DNA of 64,000 nt from Parvibaculum lavamentivorans DS-1 (GCF_000017565.1 NC_009719.1:3850746-3914745), one strand, 5' to 3'; numbered from the stretch's first letter, positions 17,465 through 27,447 are shown. Program-made: numbers and translations. The notes: a model not told the origin generated them from the letters alone.

Positions 17465-17544
17465 TTCTCCGGCCCTCGCGGTCCATCTATAGCCCATCCA
17501 TGCGGGACAGCCCGCTAAACCACCCCTCTCACAAGGGTTTTGTC

Positions 17545-18105
17545 ATGTTCATCCAGACCGAGGCGACGCCGAATCCGGCGACCCTGAAATTTCTGCCCGG
17601 ACGCGAAGTTCTGGGTGAAGGGCGCGCCGCCGATTTTCCGACAGCGGAAGCCGCCGCGCGTTCGCCGCTCGCTATGCGCCTCTTTGCAGTCGAGAACGTG
17701 ACGGGTGTTTTTTTCGGCTCGGACTTCATCACCGTCACCAAGTCGGGTGGCGAGTGGCAGCATCTGAAGCCGGCCCTTCTCGGCGCGATCATGGAGCACT
17801 TCACCGGCGGCGCGCCGATCCTTTTCTCCGCCGCGCCAGATGATGACGATGCCCATGCCGCGCATGAGGGCGAAGACGGCGAGATCGTTACCCAGATCAA
17901 GGAAATACTCGATACCCGCGTCCGCCCTGCCGTCGCGCAGGATGGCGGCGACATCACGTTTCAGGGCTACGAGGAAGGCGTCGTCTTTCTCAACATGCAA
18001 GGCGCCTGCGCCGGTTGTCCTTCTTCCACCGTCACCTTGAAGCGTGGCGTGGAGAACATGCTGAAGCATTACATTCCCGAGATCGTCGAGGTCCGCCAGG
18101 TCTGA
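17545..18105 (+). CDS. NifU-like Fe-S scaffold/carrier (Nfu/NfuA type)
   Basis: 186-residue protein with an N-terminal Nfu_N domain (MFIQTEATPNPATLKFLPG) and a C-terminal NifU domain with the cluster-binding CxxC in GACAGCPSSTVTLKRGVE. It carries [4Fe-4S] clusters to apo-proteins; two monomers share a cluster through the CxxC. An acidic linker (about residues 95-110) joins the domains. AAGGG lies 7 bases before the ATG. Likely client enzymes in this window include MiaB. Secure. Confidence 0.93.
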   Translation: MFIQTEATPNPATLKFLPGREVLGEGRAADFPTAEAAARSPLAMRLFAVENVTGVFFGSDFITVTKSGGEWQHLKPALLGAIMEHFTGGAPILFSAAPDDDDAHAAHEGEDGEIVTQIKEILDTRVRPAVAQDGGDITFQGYEEGVVFLNMQGACAGCPSSTVTLKRGVENMLKHYIPEIVEVRQV

Positions 18106-18207
18106 GTCTGACCGTGCGTTCGATATTGCGTCTGGCACGGCCGCGCGAAAGCGTTATCGTGGCCTTCTCGGTTTGGCAGACCATTAATTGAGACGAGGAG
18201 ACCCGGC

Positions 18208-18801
18208 ATGAGCGGCAAGCTCGGCGACGACGCACTCGACATTCTGTTCCGCGATGCGCGCACCCATAATGGATGGAAGGCGGAGCCCGTCTCCGACGAG
18301 ACGCTTCGCGCCCTTTACGATCTGATGAAATGGGGGCCGACCAGTGCCAATTGTTCTCCCGCCCGCATCATTTTCGTCAAGTCGAAGGAAGCGAAGGAAA
18401 AGCTCGCCCCGGCCTTGTCCGAAGGCAATCTGAAGAAAACGATGGCGGCTCCCGTCACCGCGATCATCGGCTACGATGTCGAGTTCTACGAACGTCTGCC
18501 CGAGCTTTTCCCGCATGATCCGACCGCCAAGAACTGGTTCAACTGGTCGAAGGAATGGGCCGAGCAGACGGCCTTCCGCAATGGTTCGTTGCAGGGCGCC
18601 TATTTCATGATCGCCGCGCGTTCCCTCGGCCTCGATTGCGGTCCCATGTCCGGCTTCGATATGCGGAAGGTCGACGACGCTTTCTTTGCGGGTACCACGG
18701 TGAAGGTGAACTTCCTCTGCAATATAGGTCATGGCGATCCATCGGCCCTGTTTGCCCGCAGTCCTCGCCTTTCCTTTGAAGATGCCTGCAAGATCATCTG
18801 A
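18208..18801 (+). CDS. rutE: RutE/HadB-type nitroreductase (malonic semialdehyde reductase family)
   Basis: 197-residue FMN-dependent reductase of the nitroreductase superfamily. The N-terminal segment [19 protein letters not shown], the SxxN-type [13 protein letters not shown], and the C-terminal [13 protein letters not shown] are hallmarks of the RutE branch, which in E. coli reduces malonic semialdehyde during uracil breakdown. No other rut gene is nearby, so the actual substrate may be another small aldehyde, quinone or nitro compound. An ACGAGGAGAC ribosome site precedes the ATG. It is followed 17 bases later by tsaB. Confidence 0.85.
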   Translation: MSGKLGDDALDILFRDARTHNGWKAEPVSDETLRALYDLMKWGPTSANCSPARIIFVKSKEAKEKLAPALSEGNLKKTMAAPVTAIIGYDVEFYERLPELFPHDPTAKNWFNWSKEWAEQTAFRNGSLQGAYFMIAARSLGLDCGPMSGFDMRKVDDAFFAGTTVKVNFLCNIGHGDPSALFARSPRLSFEDACKII

Positions 18802-18818
18802 CGACGGAGCATTTTCGG

Positions 18819-19511
18819 TTGCTGGTCCTCGCCCTCGATACCGCGCAAGGTGCGCTCTCCGCCGCCATCCGCGACGGCGAGGGCGAACTGGCGTCGATCT
18901 TCGAGCTGCGGACGCGCGGTCATGCCGAGGCGTTGCTCCCCGCCCTTGAAACCCTCATGGCCGAAGCCGCGCTCGGCTTTTCCGATCTCGACGCCTTGGC
19001 GGTCACTGTCGGCCCCGGCACCTTTACAGGTCTTCGCGTCGGCCTCGCCGCCGCGCGCGGCCTGGCGCTTGCGCTCGGCCTTCCCCTCGTCGGCGTGACG
19101 ACGCTGGAAGCGATCGCCGAGCCGGCCGAAGCGAAGCCGGAGGAAATCATCGTCTCCTCCTTCGATGCCCGGCGAAACGAGGTCTATCTGCAGGCCTTTT
19201 CCTCCCTGCACGTATCGCTCGCCGGTCCGCAACTGGTGGGTCTCGATGATGTGGCGGCGCATCTTCCCGCCGGTCCGCTCGTCCTGGTCGGCACGGGCGC
19301 GCAACTTCTTGCCGAGTGCCTGAAGGGCCGCGCCGGCCTTCGTCTTTCGGATGCGAGGCCGCAGCCGGATGCGGCCGCGGTCGCGCGCATCGCCATGGCG
19401 CGGCTGGAGGCAGAGGGCCTGGAAGCCTTCCGCACGGCGCCGCATCCGCTTTATCTCCGTGCGCCCGATGCCAAACTGCCCGGCGGGATCGACCCGGGTG
19501 CGGCAGCGTGA
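18819..19511 (+). CDS. tsaB: tRNA threonylcarbamoyladenosine synthesis protein TsaB
   Basis: TsaB partners TsaD and TsaE in making t6A37 on ANN-decoding tRNAs. The 230-residue product has the ASKHA-fold start VLALDTAQGALSAAI, the segment AVTVGPGTFTGLRVGLAAARGLA, and GVTTLEAIA. The start is TTG at 18819, immediately after a weak ribosome site; no ATG is available near this position. The stop overlaps or abuts the start of rimI, indicating coupled translation. The tsaB-rimI pairing is widespread and secures both names. Confidence 0.94.
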   Translation: MLVLALDTAQGALSAAIRDGEGELASIFELRTRGHAEALLPALETLMAEAALGFSDLDALAVTVGPGTFTGLRVGLAAARGLALALGLPLVGVTTLEAIAEPAEAKPEEIIVSSFDARRNEVYLQAFSSLHVSLAGPQLVGLDDVAAHLPAGPLVLVGTGAQLLAECLKGRAGLRLSDARPQPDAAAVARIAMARLEAEGLEAFRTAPHPLYLRAPDAKLPGGIDPGAAA

Positions 19512-19534
19512 CAACGCCTCGCACAGGAGAGGCA

Positions 19535-19993
19535 ATGCCGCGAGCTATCGGCAAGAGTTCGGTGCCCCAGCTCGCCCGGCTTCATGCTCTGTGCTTCGAG
19601 GAAGCGTGGGGCGAGGCCGCCATTGCCGGGCTGCTCGCGATGCCGGGCGTATTCGGTTTCATGTGGGGCCCGGAGGCCGCACCGGAAGGCTTCGTGCTGG
19701 CCCGGCTTGGCGGCGGCGAGGCTGAAATTCTCACCATATGCGTGGCGCCCGCGCTGCGCCGCGCCGGCACGGGCCGCCTTCTCCTGCAGGCCGCTGCGGC
19801 CTATGCACTGGCATCGGGCGCCGACGCGCTTTTCCTGGAGGTCGCGGAAGACAATCCCGCCGCCCTTCGTCTCTATGAGCGCTTCGGTTTCACCTCCGTC
19901 GGCATTCGTCCGGCCTATTATGCGCGCGGTACCTCGCGGGTCGCCGCGCGGACGCTGCGGCTGGATTTGTCGCCTTCCATCGCCCTGTCATAA
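19535..19993 (+). CDS. rimI: Ribosomal protein S18 alanine N-acetyltransferase RimI-like GNAT
   Basis: 152-residue GNAT acetyltransferase. Motif A, the acetyl-CoA pyrophosphate loop, reads VAPALRRAGTGRLLLQ; the C-terminal NPAALRLYERFGFTSVG and IRPAYYA are typical of RimI. I prefer ATG 19535, five bases after AGGAG. A GTG at 19508 overlapping the tsaB stop (GTGA) would add nine residues and is also credible. RimI acetylates the N-terminal Ala of S18 in E. coli; related proteins act on other N-termini. Confidence 0.9.
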   Translation: MPRAIGKSSVPQLARLHALCFEEAWGEAAIAGLLAMPGVFGFMWGPEAAPEGFVLARLGGGEAEILTICVAPALRRAGTGRLLLQAAAAYALASGADALFLEVAEDNPAALRLYERFGFTSVGIRPAYYARGTSRVAARTLRLDLSPSIALS

Positions 19994-20102
19994 AACCTTG
20001 ATCGCCGAAGGGTCTTATGGCCATGAAGCATGCGGATTTCCTGACGCGCGCCGGTAGAAGAGGCCGGTACAAGCTGAATGACAAGCAGGCGGCGGTTGGC
20101 CT

Positions 20103-20609
20103 ATGATGCGGGCAATGACAGACAAGACAACAACAGCCACCGCCCTGCATTCCGACGCTGCGGATAACGATCCCGAGAGGATCGAAAATCTCTGCGTGGA
20201 AAAAGGCATGCGTATGACCGACCAGCGCCGCGTGATCGCGCGTGTGCTCTCCGTTGCGCATGACCATCCGGATGTGGAGGAGGTCTATCGCCGCGCCGCT
20301 GCCGTCGACAGCAAGATTTCGATCGCGACCGTCTATCGCACGGTCCGGCTGTTCGAAGAGGCAGGCATTCTCGAACGCCATGATTTCCGCGATGGCCGCT
20401 CGCGCTACGAGCAGGTGCCGGAAGAGCATCACGATCACCTGATCGATCTTCAGACAGGAACGGTCATCGAATTTCACAACGATGAAATCGAACGGCTGCA
20501 GCAGATCATCGCCAGAGAGCTCGGCTTCGAACTTGTCGACCATCGGCTTGAGCTTTACGGCCTGCCGCTCGACCGCAACAAGAAGCCGGACGGCAAGAGC
20601 AAGGGATGA
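20103..20609 (+). CDS. fur: Fur-family metal-dependent repressor (Fur/Mur)
   Basis: 168-residue regulator with the Fur winged helix (MRMTDQRRVIARVLS, then KISIATVYRTVRLFEEAGIL) and the dimerisation/metal domain with the HHDH cluster in EEHHDHLIDLQTG and the later FHNDEIE. The C-terminal Cys pairs of many Fur proteins are absent, as is usual in alphaproteobacterial Fur/Mur. In rhizobia-like bacteria this locus responds to manganese more than iron, so Mur is an alternative name. ATG 20103 and ATG 20115 are both possible starts. It lies in the conserved tsaB-rimI-fur-plsC-miaB order. Confidence 0.9.
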   Translation: MMRAMTDKTTTATALHSDAADNDPERIENLCVEKGMRMTDQRRVIARVLSVAHDHPDVEEVYRRAAAVDSKISIATVYRTVRLFEEAGILERHDFRDGRSRYEQVPEEHHDHLIDLQTGTVIEFHNDEIERLQQIIARELGFELVDHRLELYGLPLDRNKKPDGKSKG

Positions 20610-20649
20610 TGTTCTTTCGCCGGTAGGGCTGGGAGAACGGGAGACGCAC

Positions 20650-21516
20650 ATGGCTACCGCGCGGGCGGCTGTACTGCTGACGGGCTTTATTCTTTCCGCC
20701 GTCCTGCTCATGCCTCTGCAATGGCTTGGCCTGAAGCTGCGCCTGCCTTATGCGCGTGCGCTGCCGAATCGCTATCACCGCTTTCTTTGCCGCCTGATCG
20801 GCATCCATGTCACGACGCGCGGCATGCCGCATGAAGGCAGTGCCTGCCTCGTGGCGGCAAACCACACATCCTGGCTCGACATCCCCATTCTTGCCTCGCT
20901 CCAGCCCTGCTCATTCGTCGCGAAAAGCGAGGTCGCCGCCTGGCCCTTTTTCGGTACGCTGGCCCGGCTGCAGCGGACGGTCTTCGTGGAGCGCGAACGG
21001 CGCACCCGCACCGCTCACTCGCGCAACGAGATCCATGCCCGGATCGCGGCCGGCGATCGCCTGGTACTGTTCCCGGAAGGCACATCGAGCGATGGCAACA
21101 GGGTTCTCTCCTTCAAAAGCGCCCTGATGAGCGTCGCCCAACTCACCATCGTCAATGGCGACGAGGACCGCGAGGACGATCTCGTCGTCCAGCCAGTCTC
21201 AGTCGCCTATACGAAGCTTCATGGCATGCCGATGGGGCGCTATTTCCGGCCCTTCTTCGCCTGGTATGGCGATATGGAACTTTTTCCTCATCTCTGGGAG
21301 GCCTTCCGTCTCGGCCCCATAGAAGTGACGGTCGAGTATCACAGGCCGGTCACGATCCGCCAGATCGGCAACCGGAAGGCACTCGCACTCTATTGTGAGG
21401 AATGCTGCCGCCGCGGCGTCTCGCAGGCCCTTATCGGTCGCTGGGACGAGGCCGCGCCCACGCCGCCGCTCGCCGAAAGCGGCAGCTTCGCCGCACCTCG
21501 CGCCGCCGGTGCCTGA
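20650..21516 (+). CDS. plsC: 1-acyl-sn-glycerol-3-phosphate acyltransferase
   Basis: 288-residue membrane-associated acyltransferase that makes phosphatidic acid. One hydrophobic helix at residues 6-24 anchors it. Motif I is NHTSWLD (HX4D), motif III is FPEGTSSDG, and the intervening FVAKSEVAAWPFFG and ERRTRT segments fit the PlsC family. A GGGAGACG ribosome site precedes ATG 20650. The C-terminal 25 residues are Ala/Pro-rich and probably unstructured. In related genomes this gene is an ornithine-lipid/PlsC homologue next to miaB; the glycerophospholipid role is most likely. Confidence 0.88.
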   Translation: MATARAAVLLTGFILSAVLLMPLQWLGLKLRLPYARALPNRYHRFLCRLIGIHVTTRGMPHEGSACLVAANHTSWLDIPILASLQPCSFVAKSEVAAWPFFGTLARLQRTVFVERERRTRTAHSRNEIHARIAAGDRLVLFPEGTSSDGNRVLSFKSALMSVAQLTIVNGDEDREDDLVVQPVSVAYTKLHGMPMGRYFRPFFAWYGDMELFPHLWEAFRLGPIEVTVEYHRPVTIRQIGNRKALALYCEECCRRGVSQALIGRWDEAAPTPPLAESGSFAAPRAAGA

Positions 21517-21602
21517 GCGCGGCCAATCATCTCGCCGCGCGCCGTCCATACATGATAGGCTCGTGCCGTTAGTCGAGTTCCCTGAGGAGACGAGCGCACA
21601 CA

Positions 21603-23039
21603 TTGCACGATAATCAAGCGCCATCCCGTCGCGTCATGCCGGAAGCGGGCCCCGAGGCCGAGCCCGGCTCGCCGCGCAAAAAAATCTTCGTCAAGACTTA
21701 TGGATGCCAGATGAATGTCTATGACTCGGCCCGCATGGTCGATGTCATGGCCCCCTCCGGCTATACCGAGGTCGACGCGCCAGAAGACGCCGATATCGTC
21801 ATTCTGAATACCTGCCACATCCGCGAAAAGGCGGCGGAAAAGGTCTATTCGGAACTCGGCCGTCTGCGCGAGCTGAAGAAGGAAAAGTCCGGTCGCGGCG
21901 AGGAGCTGCTGATCGGCGTGGCCGGCTGCGTCGCGCAAGCCGAGGGCGAGGAAATGCGCCGCCGCGCGCCTGTGGTCGATCTGGTGCTCGGCCCGCAGAC
22001 CTATCATCGTCTGCCGGAATATGTCGCGCGCCTTGCGAATGGCGGTCCCGGTATCGTCGAGACCGAATTTCCGGTGGACGACAAGTTCGCCAGCCTTCCC
22101 ATGGCCGAAAAGCGCAAGACGCTCGCACGCGGCGCAACCGCCTTCCTCACCATTCAGGAAGGCTGCGACAAGTTCTGCACCTTCTGCGTCGTGCCCTATA
22201 CGCGCGGCAGCGAGTTCTCGCGTCCCGTCGCGCGCATCCTCGATGAAGCCCGTTCGCTGGTCGATGCGGGCGTGCGCGAGATCACGCTGCTCGGCCAGAA
22301 CGTCAATGCCTGGCACGGCGAGGATCAGGCGGGGCGTCCCGCGACGCTCGGCTACCTCATTCGTGCGCTTGCGGAAATCGAAGGTCTCGCGCGGCTTCGC
22401 TACACGACGAGCCATCCCCGCGACATGGATGAAGAGCTGATTGCCGCCCATCGCGACGTGCCGGCGCTGATGCCCTACCTGCATCTGCCCGTCCAGTCGG
22501 GATCGGACCGTATCCTTGCCGCGATGAACCGCCGTCACGATGCGGATAGCTACCATCGCATCATCGGCCGCATCCGCGCCGCGAAGCCGGACATCGCCCT
22601 CTCATCCGATTTCATCGTCGGCTTTCCCGGCGAGACGGAAGCGGATTTCGAGGCGACGCTCGATCTCATCCGCACCGTCGGCTTCGCGCAGGCCTACAGT
22701 TTCAAATACAGCCCCCGTCCCGGCACGCCCGCCGCGACCGAGGAAGATCAGGTTCCCGAGGAAGTGAAGAGCGAGCGCCTGCAGCGTCTTCAGGCCCTTC
22801 TCGGCGAACAGCAGCTTGCCTTCAATGCGGGATGCGCCGGCCGCACCATGCCGGTCCTTTTCGACCGGCGGGGCCGTGGCGAAAGCCAGCTTGTCGGCCG
22901 CAGTCCCTATCTTCAGTCGGTACATATCGACGATGCCCCGGAACATCTCTTCGGCAGCCTTGTTGATGTTGTGATCGAGGAAGGACATCGAAACAGCCTG
23001 CGAGGGCGTCTCCGCGAGGAAGCGGCCGTTCTCGCCTGA
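21603..23039 (+). CDS. miaB: tRNA-2-methylthio-N6-dimethylallyladenosine synthase MiaB
   Basis: Radical-SAM methylthiotransferase that modifies i6A37. The 478-residue product has the N-terminal UPF0004 domain with three cluster cysteines ([22 protein letters not shown]), the radical-SAM motif CDKFCTFC preceded by IQEG, and a C-terminal TRAM domain. It therefore carries two [4Fe-4S] clusters, which fits the nearby Nfu gene. TTG 21603 has a GAGGAG ribosome site; ATG 21636 is an internal alternative. It opens the miaB-phoH-ybeY-corC-lnt operon. Confidence 0.97.
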   Translation: MHDNQAPSRRVMPEAGPEAEPGSPRKKIFVKTYGCQMNVYDSARMVDVMAPSGYTEVDAPEDADIVILNTCHIREKAAEKVYSELGRLRELKKEKSGRGEELLIGVAGCVAQAEGEEMRRRAPVVDLVLGPQTYHRLPEYVARLANGGPGIVETEFPVDDKFASLPMAEKRKTLARGATAFLTIQEGCDKFCTFCVVPYTRGSEFSRPVARILDEARSLVDAGVREITLLGQNVNAWHGEDQAGRPATLGYLIRALAEIEGLARLRYTTSHPRDMDEELIAAHRDVPALMPYLHLPVQSGSDRILAAMNRRHDADSYHRIIGRIRAAKPDIALSSDFIVGFPGETEADFEATLDLIRTVGFAQAYSFKYSPRPGTPAATEEDQVPEEVKSERLQRLQALLGEQQLAFNAGCAGRTMPVLFDRRGRGESQLVGRSPYLQSVHIDDAPEHLFGSLVDVVIEEGHRNSLRGRLREEAAVLA

Positions 23040-23086
23040 ATGAAGTCGGAATTTGTCGGTGGTCAGGCGCACGTCGAAAGGACAGG

Positions 23087-24121
23087 GTGCAGTTGAGCGC
23101 AACAGGTGGAATGAAGACATCGAACAAGGGCGAAGCGGGCGGCGTCGACAGTCTTGTCATTGCTTTTGACGACAATCGTCTGCTGACCGAGCTTTTCGGG
23201 ACCAATGACAGAAACCTCGCGCGCATCGAACAAGGTCTCGGCGTGCTTGCAACCTCGCGGGGCAACAAGCTCGTCATCACGGGCAATGCCCATGCGCGCA
23301 ACCAGGCCGATCGCGTCCTCAAGGACCTCTACGCCCGGCTCAAATCCGGTCAGGAAGTGAACACCGGCGAAGTGGAAGGAGCGATCCGAATGGCAACCGC
23401 ACCCGATGCCGACCTCGCCCAGCCGCAAAGCGGCCTCGCGCGGCAGCAGATACAGACCAAGCGCCGCGTCATCGGCCCGCGTTCGCAAACTCAAGGCACC
23501 TATATCGACGCCTTGATGTCGAACGAACTCGTCTTCGGCGTTGGCCCCGCCGGCACCGGCAAAACCTATCTCGCCGTCGCCGTCGCCGTTTCCATGCTGC
23601 TGCAGAAGCGCGTGGATCGCATCATCCTGTCCCGCCCCGCCGTCGAGGCGGGCGAACGTCTCGGCTTCCTGCCGGGCGACCTGAAGGAAAAGATCGACCC
23701 CTATCTCCGTCCGCTTTACGACGCCCTCTACGACACACTGCCGGGCGAGCAGGCGATGAAGGGCATCGAGTCCGGCGAAATCGAAGTCGCGCCGCTCGCC
23801 TTCATGCGCGGACGAACGCTCGCGAATTCCTTCGTCATTCTCGACGAGGCGCAGAACTGTACACCCGTGCAGATGAAGATGTTTCTGACCCGCCTCGGCG
23901 AAAACAGCCGCATGGCGATTACGGGCGATCCGAGCCAAGTCGACCTGCCGCTCGGCGCGAAGTCCGGCCTTCGCGATGCACTGGAAGTGCTCGATGGCGT
24001 TCCCGGTTGTTCCACGGTTCATTTTTCCGACGCCGACGTCGTGCGGCATCCGCTCGTCACCCGCATCGTCAAGGCTTACAATGCCCGCGAACGTGGTCTT
24101 CTCGCGGAGGGCACTAGATGA
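23087..24121 (+). CDS. ybeZ: PhoH-like ATPase (YbeZ)
   Basis: 344-residue cytoplasmic ATPase. The Walker A GPAGTGKTYLA lies at about residues 152-162, with Walker B FVILDEAQN and the downstream RLGENSRMAITGDPSQVDLP. The N-terminal half has the KH-like segment typical of YbeZ. YbeZ works with YbeY and Era in rRNA maturation in other bacteria. GTG 23087 is used; TTG 23093 and ATG 23111 are in frame. The stop overlaps the ybeY start (ATGA), so the two are translationally coupled. Confidence 0.93.
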   Translation: MQLSATGGMKTSNKGEAGGVDSLVIAFDDNRLLTELFGTNDRNLARIEQGLGVLATSRGNKLVITGNAHARNQADRVLKDLYARLKSGQEVNTGEVEGAIRMATAPDADLAQPQSGLARQQIQTKRRVIGPRSQTQGTYIDALMSNELVFGVGPAGTGKTYLAVAVAVSMLLQKRVDRIILSRPAVEAGERLGFLPGDLKEKIDPYLRPLYDALYDTLPGEQAMKGIESGEIEVAPLAFMRGRTLANSFVILDEAQNCTPVQMKMFLTRLGENSRMAITGDPSQVDLPLGAKSGLRDALEVLDGVPGCSTVHFSDADVVRHPLVTRIVKAYNARERGLLAEGTR

Positions 24122-24675
24122 GTTCCGACGGCACGCCGGGGCGAAAGCGCAGCGCCAAGGTCCGCAGTTCCGTTTCCGGACTGGAGATCGAGGTTCTGCG
24201 CGAAGCCGGAGATTGGGAAAGCAGCACGGATGAAACGGTTCGCCGCGCGGCCGAACACGCATATGCAGTCGCACGCGGCGACGAGAGCGCCGAGCTCTGC
24301 ATCGTGCTGGGCGACGATGCGCTGGTAGCGAAGCTGAACAAGGCCTATCGCGGCAAGGAGGGGCCGACCAATGTGCTCTCCTTTCCGGCTGCTGAAATGC
24401 CCGACACCGGCGCCCCCGAGGCGGTCTTCGGCGGCGCTACCCCGCTTCTCGGTGATGTCGTTCTCGCCCGCGAAACGATCGCCCGCGAAGCGCTCGATCA
24501 GAACAAGAAGTTCGCCGACCATCTCTCTCATCTGACCGTGCATGGCGTGCTCCACCTTCTCGGACACGATCACATGGAAGATGTGGATGCCGACGAAATG
24601 GAAGCCCTGGAGCGCGACATTCTCGAAGACCTCGGCATTGCCGATCCTTACGGCGCCGATCACCCCGGACAATAA
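24118..24675 (+). CDS. ybeY: Endoribonuclease YbeY
   Basis: 185-residue single-strand endoribonuclease needed for 16S rRNA 3'-end maturation and ribosome quality control. The zinc motif HxxxHxxxxxH is present as HGVLHLLGHDH near residue 142-152, and the NVLSFPA segment lies upstream. A 25-residue basic N-terminal extension precedes the fold; the start is fixed by the 4-base overlap with ybeZ. Secure by motif and by neighbours. Confidence 0.95.
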   Translation: MSSDGTPGRKRSAKVRSSVSGLEIEVLREAGDWESSTDETVRRAAEHAYAVARGDESAELCIVLGDDALVAKLNKAYRGKEGPTNVLSFPAAEMPDTGAPEAVFGGATPLLGDVVLARETIAREALDQNKKFADHLSHLTVHGVLHLLGHDHMEDVDADEMEALERDILEDLGIADPYGADHPGQ

Positions 24676-24684
24676 TAAAAGCCA

Positions 24685-25644
24685 ATGGCCGATACGACCG
24701 ACAGATCTCTCGCCCCTTCCCCCAAAGACGCTTCCGCCGCATCGCGCAGCCGCTCGCGTTTCGGCTGGCTCCGCGCGTTGCTCGGATTGAACGGCAATGG
24801 CGACGGTTCGCTCCGCGAAAGCCTGGAAGAGGTGATCGAAGAGCATGAGGACATGCATCGCAGCCTCACCGCCGAAGAGCGGCATATGCTCGTCAACATC
24901 CTGAAATTCGGCGAGCTGCGCGTGGACGATGTCATGGTGCCGCGCGCCGATGTCATTGGCGTCGAGGAAAGCTGTCCGCTCGAGGAGTGCCTCCGCCTGT
25001 TCCATGTGTCGAGCCATTCGCGCATGCCGATATATCGCGAGACGCTGGACGATCCCATCGGCATGGTCCACCTGAAGGACGTGCTCGCCTGGCTTGCGCC
25101 GCAGGAAGAAGAGGCGCCGCCACGGCCGGCTTTTTCGCTGCGGTCCATTCGGCGCAATATTCTCTTTGTGCCGCCATCGATGCCCGCTCTCGATCTTCTC
25201 GTGAAAATGCAGGCGACGCGCATCCATCTTGCGCTCGTCATTGACGAATATGGCGGCACGGACGGTCTCGTTTCGATCGAGGATCTGGTGGAGGAGATCG
25301 TCGGCGAAATAGAAGACGAGCATGATACGGATGAAGGCCCGGCTCTCGTCCGCCGCGAAGACGGTACGATTGACGCGGATGCGCGCTGCCCGATCGAGGA
25401 TCTTGAGGATATGATCGGCCTCCGCCTCGTCGAGGAAGAGCATGAAGACGATGTCGATACCCTGGCGGGGCTTGTCTTCTCGTTGCTCGGCCGCGTTCCG
25501 TTGCGTGGCGAACTTGTCCGCCACCCCGCCGGTCTTGAATTCGAGGTGAAGGACGCCGATGCCCGCCGTATCAAGCGCATGCGTATTCATCTCCTGACCG
25601 CGGCCGAGAAAGACGCTGTGCCCGCCGTGACGGCGGAGGGCTGA
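24685..25644 (+). CDS. corC: CorC/TlyC-type CBS-domain protein
   Basis: 319-residue protein lacking transmembrane helices, with a variable N-terminus, a CBS pair (VMVPRADVIGV, then HSRMPIYRE, and LALVIDEYGGTDGLVSIEDLVEEIVGEIEDE in parts) and a C-terminal CorC_HlyC transporter-associated domain (DTLAGLVFSLLGRVP). Members support magnesium/cobalt handling, though hemolysin annotations also exist. It lies nine bases after ybeY and three bases before lnt. Confidence 0.92.
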   Translation: MADTTDRSLAPSPKDASAASRSRSRFGWLRALLGLNGNGDGSLRESLEEVIEEHEDMHRSLTAEERHMLVNILKFGELRVDDVMVPRADVIGVEESCPLEECLRLFHVSSHSRMPIYRETLDDPIGMVHLKDVLAWLAPQEEEAPPRPAFSLRSIRRNILFVPPSMPALDLLVKMQATRIHLALVIDEYGGTDGLVSIEDLVEEIVGEIEDEHDTDEGPALVRREDGTIDADARCPIEDLEDMIGLRLVEEEHEDDVDTLAGLVFSLLGRVPLRGELVRHPAGLEFEVKDADARRIKRMRIHLLTAAEKDAVPAVTAEG

Positions 25645-25647
25645 TCG

Positions 25648-27321
25648 GTGCGGGTTGAAAGCGGCCTTGCTGCCGCCGTCTATCGCGTTGAACGTGTCGC
25701 TGTCGCGCTGGCCGAGTTGCGTGGCTGGCGGCGCTATCTGGCGGCGTTTGCTGCCGGCGCCGTCAGCGTGCTGGCCCTTCCGCCTTATGATTTCTTGCCG
25801 GTTCTCTTCATCACCGTGCCTTTCCTCATCTGGCTTCTGGATGGTGTAGGCGAGCCGACGAGATCGCGCCGCCGCCGTGTTCTGTGGCGTGCGGGCGTCG
25901 TCGGCTGGTGGTTCGGCTTCGGCTATTTCCTTCTCGGGCTCTATTGGATCGGTCATGCCTTTCTGGTCGAAGCGGAGAAGTTCGCCTTTCTGCTTCCCGT
26001 CGCCGTCACTCTTCTGCCGGCGGGCCTCGCGCTTTTCACGGGCGCCGCCGCGGCGCTTGCACGGCTCTTCTGGTTTCGCGGCTATCGGCGTGTCGTCGTG
26101 CTCGCGGTTTCCTGGACGGTGCTGGAATGGCTCCGTGGCCATATATTGACGGGCTTCCCGTGGAACCTGATCGGCGAAAGTTTCTCAGGCTCGGATGCGC
26201 TCATGCAGGCTGCGGCGCTTGTCGGCGCCTATGGCCTCTCTTTCATCGCGCTGCTGATCGTCGGTTCGCCGGCTGCGTTCGATACGCGTGTCAGCCCAGC
26301 GCAGCGGGCCGTAGACGGCGAGCTTCTCACCGCGCCCTTGATTGCATTGGCGGGTTTGGCGTTGATCTGGGTTGGAGGTGCCGCGCGCATTTCCTCGGCC
26401 GAGTTGAAATATGCCGACGGCGTCAGCGTCAGGATCGTGCATCCGAACACGCCTTTCGCCGACGATTGGGCGGATGAGAACCGTGTTCTCACCATCATCG
26501 GGCAGCTTCTACGCATGTCGCGCGATCCGACGCCGGAACGGCCTCGGGGCATCGACGGAAAGACGGTCGTCGTCTGGCCGGAGAATGCTGTGCCGGTGCT
26601 GCTTGCGCGCCAGCCCTATGTTCTCTCCGCCATCGGCCGCGTCTTGCCCGAAGGCGCACTGCTGATCGCCGGCTCCAATCGCGGTGAGCCGGAACCTGGC
26701 GGTCCATCGGACCGTTTGCGCGTCTTCTACAACAGCCTCTATGTCGTCGGTGCGGGCGGCGAAATCGTTGAAACCTACGACAAGCATCATCTCGTGCCTT
26801 TCGGGGAATATGTGCCGCTGCGCCATTGGCTTGGCCGCATCGGTCTTCGCCAGCTCGTCCAGTTCCAGGGCAGTTTCGATGTCGGGCCGGGCCCGCGCAC
26901 GCTGACACTCCCGGGCCTGCCGCCGGTAAGTCCGCTTATCTGCTACGAAGTCATTTTCCCTGGCGAGGTGGTTGCGCCCGGTCCCCGGCCGGATTGGATG
27001 GTCAACATCACGAATGATGCCTGGTTCGGCGTCCATGCCGGTCCGAGCCAGCACTTCTCGCAAGTCCGCCTGCGTGCGGTGGAGCAGGGCCTGCCCCTTG
27101 TCCGCGCGGCGAACAGCGGCATTTCCGCCGTCATCGACCCCTATGGCCGGGTATTGAAAAGTCTCCCCCTCGACAGGCGCGGCGTCATCGACGCGGCCTT
27201 GCCCGCTCCCCTGCAGCCCACCCTCTACGCCCGTCTCGGCGACTTCTTTCTGGCCTTCCTGCTGCTCGCGGCCTCCGCCGCCGCCTGGTACGGCCGGCCA
27301 AGGGTCAAAAGCCGCGCCTGA
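25648..27321 (+). CDS. lnt: Apolipoprotein N-acyltransferase
   Basis: Lnt adds the third acyl chain to lipoproteins at the periplasmic face of the inner membrane. The 557-residue product has an N-terminal set of about six transmembrane helices, a nitrilase-fold domain with catalytic Glu312 (WPENAVP), Lys379 (DKHHLVPFGEYVPLR) and Cys432 (ICYEVIFP), and a final transmembrane helix (FFLAFLLLAASAAAWY). The start is GTG 25648. It ends the miaB operon. All catalytic residues are in place. Confidence 0.96.
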   Translation: MRVESGLAAAVYRVERVAVALAELRGWRRYLAAFAAGAVSVLALPPYDFLPVLFITVPFLIWLLDGVGEPTRSRRRRVLWRAGVVGWWFGFGYFLLGLYWIGHAFLVEAEKFAFLLPVAVTLLPAGLALFTGAAAALARLFWFRGYRRVVVLAVSWTVLEWLRGHILTGFPWNLIGESFSGSDALMQAAALVGAYGLSFIALLIVGSPAAFDTRVSPAQRAVDGELLTAPLIALAGLALIWVGGAARISSAELKYADGVSVRIVHPNTPFADDWADENRVLTIIGQLLRMSRDPTPERPRGIDGKTVVVWPENAVPVLLARQPYVLSAIGRVLPEGALLIAGSNRGEPEPGGPSDRLRVFYNSLYVVGAGGEIVETYDKHHLVPFGEYVPLRHWLGRIGLRQLVQFQGSFDVGPGPRTLTLPGLPPVSPLICYEVIFPGEVVAPGPRPDWMVNITNDAWFGVHAGPSQHFSQVRLRAVEQGLPLVRAANSGISAVIDPYGRVLKSLPLDRRGVIDAALPAPLQPTLYARLGDFFLAFLLLAASAAAWYGRPRVKSRA

Positions 27322-27447
27322 AGCTGAAGGGTTGCGTCCACATTGGGGGGGCCCCGGAATTCAGCCATTTTCTGGCGTGTGTCTTTACTGCAAGGGACGA
27401 CTTATGGTTGTAGTGTGGCAGCATGGCTTTCGTCCAAAGGGTCCAGC

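Noticed and set aside
15053..17497. 814-codon antisense frame opposite trpS, DUF2333 and Usp genes
   Set aside because: Spans several unrelated real genes on the other strand; no domains or ribosome site.
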